Shown piece after piece: positions 1 through 7,155 of a DNA stretch of 39,125 bases (positions are counted from its first letter, which is position 1; the number at the start of each line of letters is the position of its first letter). The notes under the pieces were generated by a model. It was not told where the DNA came from. It did not search any database and worked only from the letters and a program-made list of their open reading frames with translations. The stretch comes from WHTX01 sp038255145 (GTDB lineage Bacteria > Actinomycetota > Acidimicrobiia > Acidimicrobiales > CAIXPF01): NCBI GenBank assembly GCA_038255145.1, contig JBBSLP010000059.1, positions 1 to 39,125 on the forward strand, given 5' to 3'. Position numbers and translations under genes: made by a program.

Positions 1-57
1 CAGATCCTCGAACGGCTCGCCGGCTACTGCACCGCCATCAACCAAGGCGCAGAATGA
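1..57 (+). CDS. C-terminal tail of a gene cut by the window edge
   Basis: Frame 1 is open from the first base to a TGA at 55-57 and encodes 18 residues ending AINQGAE. It reads like a normal protein end but is too short to assign. It lies just left of the left att-like repeat, so it could belong to a neighbouring integrated element; that is inference. Confidence 0.4.
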   Translation, partial: QILERLAGYCTAINQGAE

Positions 58-393
58 GTGCGACAATTACGCGGTGCTTCAGCCTTCCGGGACACTAGCG
101 CAGGCTTCGCCCGGTCAGGCCCTCGCCCCCGCACGTCCCCGACTCGACCGGATGGAAGGGCTCCACGCCGGTCAAGACGTCGGGAGACACCCCTGGGGCT
201 GCCGTCGCAGACCCGGCCAGACCGACGATCAACAGCGACGCGTTGGGTTGTAGGGCGCCGGACTCGTCAGGTGCTTATCTCAGGTGCTTATCTCGGGGGT
301 GCACCATGGACTCCACGAACAGCATGGACGAAACGCCGAACATCAGCGCAGGTCAGCGACCTGTAACGGTCTCCGTGGACTTGCGGAACCGGA
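58..393. other. Non-coding stretch left of the att-like repeat
   Basis: The short open frames here show no recognisable domain or codon pattern and are not called. The stretch holds a 13-bp tandem duplication at 267-292 and runs into the tRNA-derived repeat at 394. No tRNA 5' half (acceptor arm GCGCCCC plus D-arm) is present, so the repeat is not part of an intact tRNA gene. Confidence 0.5.
267..292. repeat. 13-bp tandem duplication
   Basis: TCAGGTGCTTATC occurs twice head to tail (267-279 and 280-292), about 100 bp outside the left att-like repeat. It could be an accessory recombinase site of the neighbouring element or a chance duplication. The copies themselves are seen directly; the role is a guess. 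Confidence 0.5.
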
Positions 394-459
394 CTCTTAA
401 TCCGCAGGTTCCGGGTTCAAATCCCGGGGGGCGCACGACAAACCAGCAGGTCAGCGGCT
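394..459 (+). repeat. Left att-like direct repeat (tRNA-Lys 3' part)
   Basis: Positions 394-435 read as the 3' portion of tRNA-Lys(CTT): loop CTCTTAA, T-arm CCGGG-TTCAAAT-CCCGG (411-427), acceptor 3' strand GGGGCGC (428-434) and discriminator A. The repeat continues 24 bp past the tRNA end to CAGCGGCT. It matches 3396-3461 with one mismatch (A420 versus G3422). The integrase gene starts 93 bp to the right, the usual arrangement for an attL/attP side. Confidence 0.8.
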
Positions 460-476
460 CCAAGACCTCGACCAGC

Positions 477-547
477 AAAGGGTAGCGACAAGGTAGTCGC
501 TCAGCGCTAACCGCGCTACCCACTTCACTACCCCCTCGCTACCCTTT
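477..547. promoter_or_regulatory. Array of five CTACCC-type repeats (candidate integrase arm sites)
   Basis: Five copies of a 9-bp motif close to TCGCTACCC sit between the att repeat and the integrase. Two are inverted (GGGTAGCGA 480-488, AGGTAGTCG 491-499) and three direct (GCGCTACCC 513-521, TCACTACCC 525-533, TCGCTACCC 536-544). Within each set they are 11-12 bp apart, about one helical turn. The outermost copies form a perfect 12-bp inverted repeat, AAAGGGTAGCGA/TCGCTACCCTTT. Position and phasing fit arm-type binding sites of a lambda-like integrase, which could also repress the int promoter. The binding role is inferred. Confidence 0.6.
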
Positions 548-552
548 GGCTC

Positions 553-2250
553 GTGAGCGGGAGAGCGGCGAGGAACGGGGTCGATGCGGCCTCAGCGGCG
601 AGCGTGCGCGAACGGCTGGCGGGCCGCATCGAGTCGGCAAGGGGCCACGATCTGTGGGCCGGCAAGGTCGACCGCTACGGCGTCCCGGTGACCAAGCACG
701 TTGGCCGGTCGACGACGGTCCGGCGACTCGTCTGGGAGCTCAACCACGGCCCCCTCGACCCCGGCGACCGGGTGCGGGGATGTCCCGACGAGCCAGCGTG
801 TGTCCGAGTCGACCACTTGTCCTGTACGGGCGCACAGGTGGCGACAGCCTCGGCCCGGTCACCCCGAGGTGCCGGATCCCTTCGCCAGACCACGCCCGGG
901 ACGTGGCAGCTGTCGGTCACCGCCGGACGCCACGACGACGGCTCGGTGCGAAGGTCGTTCCGGACGGTCCGGGCTTCGAGCGAGCGGGCGGCTTCCCGTG
1001 AGCTCGCCGCCTTCGTGGCTGAGGTCCATTCGGCGGGACAGCCCGCCCAAAAGCAGGACCGTTCGGTGACGTTCGACGCCGCCGTCGATCAGTTCCTGAC
1101 CGAGCACCTGCTCGAGGAGAAGGGTCGGGAGCCCAAGACGGTCAGCGACTACCGGCTGCTGCACGCGAAGTGGTTCTCCCCCGAGATCGGCACCAAGCAG
1201 CTCCGGACCATCGACGAGGCCGTCATCGACCGCCTCTTCGGACGCATGGCGCGTGCCGGCCTGTCTCGCTCGCGCATGAACCAGGCCAAGAGCCTCTACC
1301 GACCGTTCTTCCGCTGGGCCCGCTCCCGCCGGCTGATCGACCGCAACCCCATGGCCGACTTCCAGCTGCCCACCGCCCGCAAGGCCTCCCAGGAGCGCAC
1401 CCCGCCCGAGGTCGAGGAACTGGTGCTCCTGTTGTGCACCGCGGCGGAGGTCGTACCCGAGGTCGCCCCCGTCCTGGCGTTGGGAGCCGTGACCGGCATG
1501 CGCCGGGGCGAGCTGCTGGGCCTGCGCCGCTCCCGGCTCCAACCCGATGCCGGCCGGCTGGTGGTCGACGCCGCCATCGACGAGGGACGGCGGGTCAAGA
1601 CGACCAAGACCCGCCGCGACCGCACCTTCCACGTAGACGCCGAGACGATGAGCGTCCTCCTGTCCCACTGCGCCGAGATGGACCGACGAGCCGACGCCAT
1701 CGGCATCCCGCTCGTCCCCGATCCCTTCGTGTTCAGCCTGGTGCCCGATTGCGCCGAGCCGATGCCTCCGGACTACGTCACCCGACGGGTCGCCGTGCTG
1801 AAGGAGCACCTCGGCATCGCCGACAAGCGCCCCGAGACCATCGCCGCCGAAGACGAGGCCCTGCGGCTGCACCGACAGCAACCTGCTGCACGACGCGCTG
1901 GTCGCACGGGCCCCTCCCCTGCCGGTGGCCACTCGCTGGCCGAGATCGGCCGCCAGCTCGGCCGCAGCGACCGCTGGGCCGCCGGCGCCATCGCCTCCGC
2001 CCAACGACGAGAGCAAGCCGCCGCAAGGGGGCTGACACACGCCTTCGACGGATCGATCCTCGCCCTGCGCAAGTTCACGTCCACCGAGCTGCTCGACGCC
2101 GGCTTCAACATCAGCGTGGTCGCCCAGCGCCAGGGCCACGGCCCCGGTGTGCTCGTCAAGCACTACGCCAAGTCTCGCGAATCAGCCGACCGCCGAGCCG
2201 CCGAGCACCTCGGCCGCGTTGTGCACGGCACCCCAGTCTCACCGACCTGA
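553..2250 (+). CDS. Tyrosine recombinase/integrase with N-terminal Cys/His motif
   Basis: Site-specific recombinase expected to integrate and excise the element. Residues about 35-91 resemble the HNH_3-type fold (KVDRYG, then C77, C83, H88) but lack the usual first His, so a DNA-binding rather than nuclease role is likely. An arm-binding segment with GAGSLRQ follows (about 107-160), then a core-binding SAM-like domain (about 172-280) and the catalytic domain: Arg317 in TGMRRGEL, a basic hairpin with KTTKT, Arg506, His529 in RQGHG and Tyr538 in KHYAKS. The HxxR histidine is Leu503. An HTH-like insert with SLAEIGRQLGRS (about 457-485) interrupts the catalytic domain. At 565 residues it is longer than typical integrases. 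GTG start with no clear Shine-Dalgarno. Confidence 0.9.
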   Translation: MSGRAARNGVDAASAASVRERLAGRIESARGHDLWAGKVDRYGVPVTKHVGRSTTVRRLVWELNHGPLDPGDRVRGCPDEPACVRVDHLSCTGAQVATASARSPRGAGSLRQTTPGTWQLSVTAGRHDDGSVRRSFRTVRASSERAASRELAAFVAEVHSAGQPAQKQDRSVTFDAAVDQFLTEHLLEEKGREPKTVSDYRLLHAKWFSPEIGTKQLRTIDEAVIDRLFGRMARAGLSRSRMNQAKSLYRPFFRWARSRRLIDRNPMADFQLPTARKASQERTPPEVEELVLLLCTAAEVVPEVAPVLALGAVTGMRRGELLGLRRSRLQPDAGRLVVDAAIDEGRRVKTTKTRRDRTFHVDAETMSVLLSHCAEMDRRADAIGIPLVPDPFVFSLVPDCAEPMPPDYVTRRVAVLKEHLGIADKRPETIAAEDEALRLHRQQPAARRAGRTGPSPAGGHSLAEIGRQLGRSDRWAAGAIASAQRREQAAARGLTHAFDGSILALRKFTSTELLDAGFNISVVAQRQGHGPGVLVKHYAKSRESADRRAAEHLGRVVHGTPVSPT

Positions 2251-2335
2251 CGACCGTGCCGAGGGCCGCAACCGAAATGGGACTCGTACCGAGGACCCAG
2301 CACCGCAGACTCGGAGGTCTACGATTGGAGGCGAG

Positions 2336-2497
2336 ATGTCGACCCCGCAGCCGGAGCCCACGCACGTCGAGCACCACGAGCTCCCCGTCGAGGAGCTGCT
2401 CCGTCGCGCCCGGCCGCTGCCCCCCTACGGGGAGATGGTGATCGAGGACCTCGATCCCGCCGAGGCCGACGCCTTCCTCGCCGCCGTCCTCAGCTGA
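2336..2497 (+). CDS. Small antitoxin-like protein upstream of a PIN toxin
   Basis: This 53-residue acidic protein (motifs PPYGEMVIEDLDP, ADAFLAAVL) has a good ribosome site (GGAGG, 5 nt before ATG 2336). Its stop lies 2 nt before the GTG of the PIN-domain gene. I do not recognise a DNA-binding fold in it. Size, acidity and tight coupling to a VapC-like toxin fit a type II antitoxin; that role is inferred from context. It probably helps hold the element in the chromosome by addiction. Confidence 0.7.
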   Translation: MSTPQPEPTHVEHHELPVEELLRRARPLPPYGEMVIEDLDPAEADAFLAAVLS

Positions 2498-2499
2498 CG

Positions 2500-2922
2500 G
2501 TGCCGAACCGCGGTCCCGTCGTCATCGACACGGACGTCTTCAGCTCACTGCTGGTCGACGGCTCCGCCCTCGCCCGCCGCTACAGCCCTCTCCTGGTCGG
2601 CCGTCCTGCGTTCCTGTCGTTCCAGACCGTCGCCGAGCTGCGGTTCGGTGCCGTCCGCCGAGGCTGGGGCGCCGCCCGCATGGCCCGCCTCGAAGCCCAG
2701 ATCGCCCGAGCCGAGATCGTCCACACCGGCCCCGACCTCACCGACGCCTACGTCAAGCTCCGCGTCGCCTGCGAACGAGCCGGCCATGCGCTCAGCCAAC
2801 GAGAGCACGACGCCGACCGCTGGATCGCCGCCACCGCGCTACGACTCGGCATCTCGCTCGTGTCCAACGACCGCATCTTCGAACACGCCCCAGGCCTCGT
2901 CCTCGAAGCCACCCACAGCTGA
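2500..2922 (+). CDS. vapC: PIN-domain ribonuclease toxin (VapC-like)
   Basis: A 140-residue single-domain PIN protein, the normal VapC length. Acidic positions expected to hold the metal are visible: Asp in VIDTDVF near the N-terminus, Glu in VAELRFG, Asp in HDADRWIAA and Asp in LVSNDRIF. VapC toxins cleave tRNA or rRNA when freed from their antitoxin. The GTG start lies 2 nt after the stop of the antitoxin-like ORF, so the two are probably translationally coupled. A hairpin follows 33 bp downstream. Confidence 0.88.
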   Translation: MPNRGPVVIDTDVFSSLLVDGSALARRYSPLLVGRPAFLSFQTVAELRFGAVRRGWGAARMARLEAQIARAEIVHTGPDLTDAYVKLRVACERAGHALSQREHDADRWIAATALRLGISLVSNDRIFEHAPGLVLEATHS

Positions 2923-2955
2923 CGGGCCCTCCCAGACCTCGGACATCGAAAGCCC

Positions 2956-2981
2956 GCCCCGGCAAGGTTCCCTTGCGGGGC
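2956..2981 (+). terminator. Hairpin after the toxin gene
   Basis: GCCCCGgCAAGG and CCTTGCGGGGC form an 11-bp stem with one bulged G and loop TTC. It starts 33 bp after the PIN gene stop and has no U-tract, as is common in high-GC actinobacteria. It lies between the rightward toxin gene and the end of the leftward excisionase-like gene, so it could act in both directions. Confidence 0.6.
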
Positions 2982-3099
2982 TGGCCCCCAGCACACCCGC
3001 CAGCTTCTACGGGCACGTCTGGCGGTCGGCCTTGATTGACCCTGCCGCTCGGACTCGGCGCTTCAGCCCGTCGTGCCAGCGGGGGTGGTCCGCCGCAGG

Positions 3100-3312
3100 T
3101 CAGGCTTGGTCGGTGCGAGCGAGAGCGTCGACGCTGTTCCTTGGGACGCGGATGGTCCGGCCGATGCGGATGCAGGGGATGCCGTCCTCTCCCCCGGTGT
3201 GGAGGTAGAGGCGGCACTGTTCGTAGGCGCTGGATCGGCCGATCCGCAGCATGGTCGCTGCTTCCTCGACGGTTAGGAAGAGGTCCGCGCCTGTCGCCCG
3301 GTCACCACTCAT
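3100..3312 (-). CDS. Excisionase-family HTH DNA-binding protein
   Basis: A 70-residue protein with a winged-helix/MerR-like HTH_17 pattern: LFLTVEEAATMLRIGRSSAYE, then IPCIRIGRTIRVPRNSVDAL. This is the standard Xis/AlpA-type fold that bends DNA at an att site and directs excision. It is on the reverse strand, facing the integrase-toxin genes, with its start (3312) only 83 bp from the right att-like repeat. A role as the element's recombination directionality factor is inferred; it could also be a plain transcriptional regulator. Confidence 0.85.
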   Translation of the reverse strand: MSGDRATGADLFLTVEEAATMLRIGRSSAYEQCRLYLHTGGEDGIPCIRIGRTIRVPRNSVDALARTDQA

Positions 3313-3395
3313 GTTGTTGCCGCCCTTCCAGGGTGAGTCCGTGTTGGTAGGGACAAGCCGGCCTGGCCCGGGAGGCGCGCATGGGAGCTAGGGCC

Positions 3396-3461
3396 CTCTT
3401 AATCCGCAGGTTCCGGGTTCAGATCCCGGGGGGCGCACGACAAACCAGCAGGTCAGCGGCT
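3396..3461 (+). repeat. Right att-like direct repeat (tRNA-Lys 3' part)
   Basis: Second copy of the 66-bp repeat, differing from 394-459 only at G3422. Sequence just upstream (GCTAGGGCC) does not rebuild the tRNA-Lys anticodon stem, so this is a duplicated 3' fragment, not a gene. Weak similarity continues rightwards (GACCAGC in both copies). Remains of another integrase of the same family follow, mirroring the order att-then-integrase seen on the left. Confidence 0.8.
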
Positions 3462-3559
3462 TCTAAGCCTGACCAGCCCGTAGGACGGGCGCCGCGGTCG
3501 GGTCAGGCCCACCGCGATGTACCGGGCGGGGCCGTCATTGTGCTCTCCGGCCACGACGA

Positions 3560-3870
3560 CGTGCGGCGGCGCTTCGAGGCCAAGGTCGATCGGCACGGCC
3601 CACTTCCGGCCCCAGCCCGGCTCGAGCGCGGCGCGGACGAAGCGGGCTGCGTCCGCGCCGACACCTCACCTTGATCGGAGCCGTGCCACGGCCGGCAACC
3701 GCCGCCCCCTGCCTCATCGCTCCCCTCCTGCGGACGTGACCAGCCGACGCTCATCCGCTGGCTCCACACGTCAGGTGGCGGCGGGGCTTCAACATCAGCA
3801 TGGTCCCCCGGCGCCAGGGCCACGGCCCCGGCGTTCTGGTCAAGCACCACGCGGGCCCGCCAGGGGGGAT
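3560..3870 (+). pseudogene. Remnant of a second integrase of the same family
   Basis: Two shards of an integrase resembling the one at 553-2250 survive in different frames. The first, ending at 3674, reads RFEAKVDRHGP and then GCVRADTS, equivalent to the Cys/His N-terminal domain. The second (3785-3860) reads GFNISMVPRRQGHGPGVLV then KHHAG, matching the C-terminal GFNISVVAQRQGHGPGVLV then KHYAK. Most of the core is missing, and the nucleophile Tyr codon TAC is CAC (His). The 3871-4092 stretch that follows shows nothing recognisable. This supports stepwise accumulation of related elements at one att site. Confidence 0.8.
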
Positions 3871-4092
3871 GACAAGCTGGACGATCGACAGCAACAGCTT
3901 GGCGCGGGCCGAGCTGGTCGGCCTGTTCGGACCGGCTCCCGCGGCGGCCGGCCAGCGACTCCCAGGTGGGTCCGATGAGGCGTCCGTAGCGGTCGATGGC
4001 CGCCGGGGTGGGAGCACCGCAGGCGCTCCGACCTAACGGTTCAACAGGACTGGCCCGGACGCCCAGGGGAAGGCCGTCGCCGACGGCGGCGG

Positions 4093-4491
4093 TCAACCAC
4101 GCTTGTGGGGACCGTGGGGCAGGAGCTCGCCGACCGTCGACCGGAACGTCTCGCCATCGTCGGCGACCGCGATGATCTCCGTGGCCGGGCCGCCCAGCTC
4201 CAGCGCCACCTGCAGGCACGCACCACACGGCGTCGTGATCTCGCCGTCGGTGCGCCCGGCCGCCAGCGCCACGGATCGGGGCCGCGCTCCGGCTGACGCC
4301 GTGGCGAACAGCGCCACCCGTTCGGCGCACATGGCGAGGCCGAGCGACACGTTCTCGACCAGGGCGCCCTGGACGATGGCGCCGTCGCCCGTGCGCACCG
4401 CTGCCCCCATGGCGAACTGCGAGTAGGGCACGTAGGCGCGGCTCCGGGCATCCTGAGCGGCCTCGATCAGCTCTGCCGTGGTGTCGGTCAT
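4093..4491 (-). CDS. cdd: Cytidine deaminase
   Basis: Hydrolytic deamination of cytidine/deoxycytidine to uridine/deoxyuridine in pyrimidine salvage, in the cytosol. The 132-residue length is that of the small homotetrameric class. The zinc site is visible: the active-site Glu in MCAERVALF (Cys ligand just before it) and PCGACLQ with two more Cys. YVPYSQFAMGAAV is the usual N-terminal substrate-binding stretch. ATG 4491 was chosen because it fits the family start (MTDTTAEL); the open frame extends upstream but without homology. Divergent from the thioesterase gene. Confidence 0.93.
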   Translation of the reverse strand: MTDTTAELIEAAQDARSRAYVPYSQFAMGAAVRTGDGAIVQGALVENVSLGLAMCAERVALFATASAGARPRSVALAAGRTDGEITTPCGACLQVALELGGPATEIIAVADDGETFRSTVGELLPHGPHKRG

Positions 4492-4652
4492 GGGGCAGGA
4501 CTTCCCTGAACCTGCAGTCGGCAACCACCTCGACCGGCCCGCCGCCGTGGCGTGATGACCGCGCTCGTAGGGAGGATGCGTCGGTCCTCGTGCCGTGACG
4601 GCGGAACGACGCGCCTGGACTGCAGCTAGCGGCGAACGTCCGCTGGCGCGCC

Positions 4653-4658
4653 TACGGT
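4653..4658 (+). promoter_or_regulatory. Probable leaderless -10 element of tesB
   Basis: TACGGT (TANNNT class) sits 9 nt before ATG 4668, and there is no Shine-Dalgarno between them. This fits a leaderless actinobacterial transcript starting at or just before the ATG. No convincing -35 is seen. Confidence 0.4.
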
Positions 4659-4667
4659 GGCGTCCCG

Positions 4668-5594
4668 ATGGCCGCCGGGATCGACGACCCCCATGTCCCC
4701 CCACCCGCCGAGGGGGACGGTGGCACGAGTGCCGCTGCGTTCGCCGAGCTCCTCCAGCTGCTCGACCTCGAACCGGCCGGACCATCGTCGTTCCGCGGTG
4801 CGTCGCCGGTCGGGCGCGAGCGCTCCGTGTTCGGTGGCCAGCTGCTGGCCCAGGCGCTGGTGGCCGCGGGCCGCACGGTCGGCGACGACAAGGTGGCGCA
4901 CTCGTTGCACGGCTACTTCCTCCGGCCCGGCGATCCCACGATCCCCCTGGAGCTGGCCGTCGAGGCGGTGCGCGACGGACGGAACTACCAGCACCGCCAG
5001 GTGACGGTGCACCAACGCAACCGGGAGGTCTTCCGGCTCGTCGCCAGTTTCGTCGTGCGCCAACCAGGGCCGGACTACCAGGCGCCGACGACGGTCAGCG
5101 AAGCCGACCCGGCCACGTTCGCCGACTACGTGCGTTGGACGGTGGAGGGCTCCACCAACCCGGAGCACGAGTGGGCGTCCGAGCGCACCCCCGTCGAACT
5201 GCGCTTCGAGGGGGCGCCCCGCCAGGGGCCCCGGCGGGGGGACCACGCCCTCACCGGACCACAGCGCATCTGGATGCGTCTGCACAGCACGGTGCCGTCG
5301 GACGACCCGCTGCTGCACGCCGCGCTGCTCGCCTGGCTGTCGGACAAGACGCTGTCCGACGGCATGCTGCTGGCCCACGGCCACCGCTGGATCGATGCGG
5401 GGGCCAGCTCGCTGAGCCTCGACCACTCGATGTGGTTCCTGGCGCCGACCCGGGCCGACGGGTGGCTCTGCCTCGAGCAGGAGGTCGAGGCCACCGCCGG
5501 CGGCCGCGGCCTGGCCCGAGGCACCTTCAGCTCGGCCGACGGCCGACGCATCGCCGCGGTCGCCCAAGAGGCCACCGTCGACCTGCCCCACTGA
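4668..5594 (+). CDS. tesB: Acyl-CoA thioesterase II (TesB family)
   Basis: Hydrolyses acyl-CoA to free fatty acid and CoA; cytosolic. The 308-residue double-hotdog protein shows the family hallmarks: FGGQLLAQALVAA then SLHGYFLRPGD in the first hotdog, and QRIWMRLHS, LAWLSDKTL, SLDHSMWFL and GRGLARGTFSSADG in the second. The Asp of SLDHSMWF belongs to the known TesB catalytic Asp-Thr/Gln set. Length and order match family members. No Shine-Dalgarno precedes ATG 4668; the transcript is probably leaderless. Confidence 0.93.
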   Translation: MAAGIDDPHVPPPAEGDGGTSAAAFAELLQLLDLEPAGPSSFRGASPVGRERSVFGGQLLAQALVAAGRTVGDDKVAHSLHGYFLRPGDPTIPLELAVEAVRDGRNYQHRQVTVHQRNREVFRLVASFVVRQPGPDYQAPTTVSEADPATFADYVRWTVEGSTNPEHEWASERTPVELRFEGAPRQGPRRGDHALTGPQRIWMRLHSTVPSDDPLLHAALLAWLSDKTLSDGMLLAHGHRWIDAGASSLSLDHSMWFLAPTRADGWLCLEQEVEATAGGRGLARGTFSSADGRRIAAVAQEATVDLPH

Positions 5595-6004
5595 TCAGGC
5601 GCACCGCCGACCGAGCCCGATCCGCACACCGCCGGCGTCCCCAACCTGTTGATCCTGGTTGGCCCCAGGGCAGCGGCGGGAGCTCCAACGTCACCGACGC
5701 CTTCGAAGAGCGCACTGGCTACGGGGTGTGCGCCCGCTGGGTCCAAGCCCATCCAGGCCAAAGGGCAATCCAGTCCTGTCGTAGCCAGTCATCGCACCTG
5801 CTGGTCGACCCAGTCGAGGATGCGGCGGTTCGCCAACGAACGGTTGAGCATCTCGCAGAACACGGCGAGAAGGAACGTGCGCCAGGGGATCCCGGCCTTA
5901 CCGAGGTCGCACCTTCGGTACGACCCCCGGTGCCTACCACGACACCCGCTGGGCCCGAATCCCCAGGACAGGGCCGGTCCGGGTGAGCCAGGACGGCGGA
6001 CCGG
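5595..6004. other. Mostly non-coding 410-bp gap between tesB and the rhodanese gene
   Basis: No complete gene is supported. Open frames on either strand lack domains and have poor codon structure. The only protein-like stretch is the reverse-strand tail at 5789-5908, listed separately. No terminator or RNA gene was recognised. Confidence 0.5.
5789..5908 (-). pseudogene. Possible C-terminal fragment of an unidentified protein
   Basis: The reverse-strand frame ending at TGA 5789-5791 reads DLGKAGIPWRTFLLAVF and then CEMLNRSLANRRILDWVDQ, composition typical of a real helical protein end. No start codon or upstream domain remains. I do not recognise the family. It may be the leftover of a deleted gene, in line with other truncations nearby. 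Confidence 0.3.
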
Positions 6005-6439
6005 CTACCGGCCGGCGCCAGGCTCCAGGGGCCGGCCGCTGGCCTTCCAGGCGTTGAAGCCACCGTCGAGCTCGACGACGTCGGTGTAGCCCCGGGCCTG
6101 GAGGTCCTGCACGGCCGTGGCCGACATGTTGCCCGAGCGGCAGTACACGGCCAGGGGGGTGGCCCGGTCGGCCGGGAGCTCACTGGAGGTGGCGATGCGA
6201 TCGAAGGCGATGGTCAGGTCGGTGCCTGCGATGCTGCCCTCGTCGGGGGTGTGGACGTTGACCGTCACCACCCCGGGCCCATCCATCCGCGCCGCGAAGG
6301 CCTCGGGGGCCACGAGCGTCGAAGCGGTCGCCGGGGCGCTCGCCGTCGCCTGGGCGGTGCCGCCACCGCTGGCGCAGCCCGTCCCCAGCAGCGCCAGGGC
6401 GATCACCACGGGTGGGAGCAGGCGGTGGGCAGGTCGCAT
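6005..6439 (-). CDS. Rhodanese-like lipoprotein
   Basis: Single rhodanese domain, probably exported and lipid-anchored. The N-terminus has a basic start (MRPAHR), a hydrophobic stretch and LLGTGC, an acceptable lipobox. The rhodanese loop CRSGNMS holds the active Cys, followed by the GYTDVVELDGGFNAW signature. Such proteins carry persulfide sulfur or act in redox chemistry; the substrate is unknown. ATG 6439 was chosen because it begins the signal peptide, and a leaderless-type -10 (TAGCGT) sits 7 nt upstream. The longer open frame upstream has no signal. Confidence 0.88.
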   Translation of the reverse strand: MRPAHRLLPPVVIALALLGTGCASGGGTAQATASAPATASTLVAPEAFAARMDGPGVVTVNVHTPDEGSIAGTDLTIAFDRIATSSELPADRATPLAVYCRSGNMSATAVQDLQARGYTDVVELDGGFNAWKASGRPLEPGAGR

Positions 6440-6446
6440 GACCCCG

Positions 6447-6452
6447 ACGCTA
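6447..6452 (-). promoter_or_regulatory. Probable leaderless -10 element of the rhodanese gene
   Basis: Reverse-strand TAGCGT lies exactly 7 nt before ATG 6439, with no Shine-Dalgarno. The same TAGCGT-N7-ATG layout precedes the DUF899 gene at 17483, which strengthens both calls. Confidence 0.45.
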
Positions 6453-6637
6453 CGGCCGCGCCCGGCGCCGGCCGGCATCACGCCGATGCAGGTTGCCCCG
6501 CCCCGGATCCGGCGGCGCCAGGGCGCACGCCGATGTCGCCCAGGTGGACCAGGGCGGCGCGATCCGCGACTGCGGCGCCCCCCGACACCCGCCTGAGGGC
6601 AGCGCCACCTCGCTCCGTCAGCCGCACCGTGCACGAC

Positions 6638-7051
6638 GTGACCGCAGACCGGGTCCTGCTGGTGGAGGACGACGAACACATCGGCGCCTCCCTGCTCCGG
6701 GCGACGAGGCCTCGGCAGCCCTGGCCACCACCGCTCGCCGCCTCGACGACCTCATCAGTCGCGAGCGGGCGTTCAGCGCCGACGCATCCCACCAGCTGCG
6801 CACCCCCCTGACCGCGTTGCGCACCTCGATCGAGACCGAGCTGGCCTTGCCCGGTGAGGACCGCGACGCCACCTTGCGTGACGCCCTCGAGGACATCGAC
6901 CGGCTCGAAGCCACCATCGCCGAGCTGCTGGCCCTGGCCCGCACGCCGCGGTCCACCCAGGCCACGCTGTCCGCCCGCACCCTGCTCGACCGGGTCGAGG
7001 CCCGCTGGACGCCCGATTCGGTGACCATCACCGTCATCGACCACCGCAGCA
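6638..7051 (+). pseudogene. Two-component remnant: response regulator start joined to kinase middle
   Basis: From GTG 6638 the frame reads VTADRVLLVEDDEHIGAS, a typical OmpR-type receiver start with its acidic pocket. Near 6700 the coding continues in another frame as a histidine kinase: HAMP end (GDEASAALATTARRLDDL), then RERAFSADASHQLRTPLTAL with the phospho-acceptor His. It stops making sense after WTPDSVTITVIDHRS, before any ATPase domain. One deletion removed most of the regulator and the kinase sensor region, and the 3' end is also lost. Not functional as a kinase. Confidence 0.8.
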
Positions 7052-7155
7052 GGCAACAGGCCTCGACGCCCGGGAGCGCCCCCGGCCGCGGTGCGCAGGT
7101 CTCCGTCCGCGGAGATGCCGGGGGCGGACGCGTGGGTTGAGCTCGTTCGTGCCGC

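Larger units (their letters stand above)
394..3461 (+). mobile_element. Minimal tRNA-Lys-derived integrative element (about 3.0 kb)
   Basis: Two 66-bp direct repeats 3,002 bp apart bracket, in order, a cluster of integrase-arm-like repeats, a tyrosine integrase, an antitoxin-like ORF and PIN toxin, a hairpin, and a reverse-strand excisionase-like HTH gene. That is the gene set of a small integrative element with no replication or transfer genes. The repeats carry the 3' end of tRNA-Lys(CTT), a classic tyrosine-integrase target. Neither copy rebuilds a whole tRNA, so the intact gene is probably further left, with this unit inserted into or beside an older attR. Mobility today is not shown. Confidence 0.75.

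Noticed and set aside
394..435. tRNA-Lys(CTT) gene
   Set aside because: Only the anticodon loop to 3' end is present; upstream sequence has no D-arm or matching acceptor strand, so it is a tRNA-derived att fragment. The same holds for 3396-3437.
553..825. HNH homing endonuclease fused to the integrase
   Set aside because: The first catalytic/zinc His of the HNH_3 pattern is missing and only C77, C83 and H88 remain, so nuclease activity is not supported; kept as a possible DNA-binding module.
3503..4528. Long reverse frame overlapping cytidine deaminase
   Set aside because: It is in a different frame from the deaminase motifs and composed of low-complexity Arg/Gly/Pro text; part of it is the antisense of the integrase relic.
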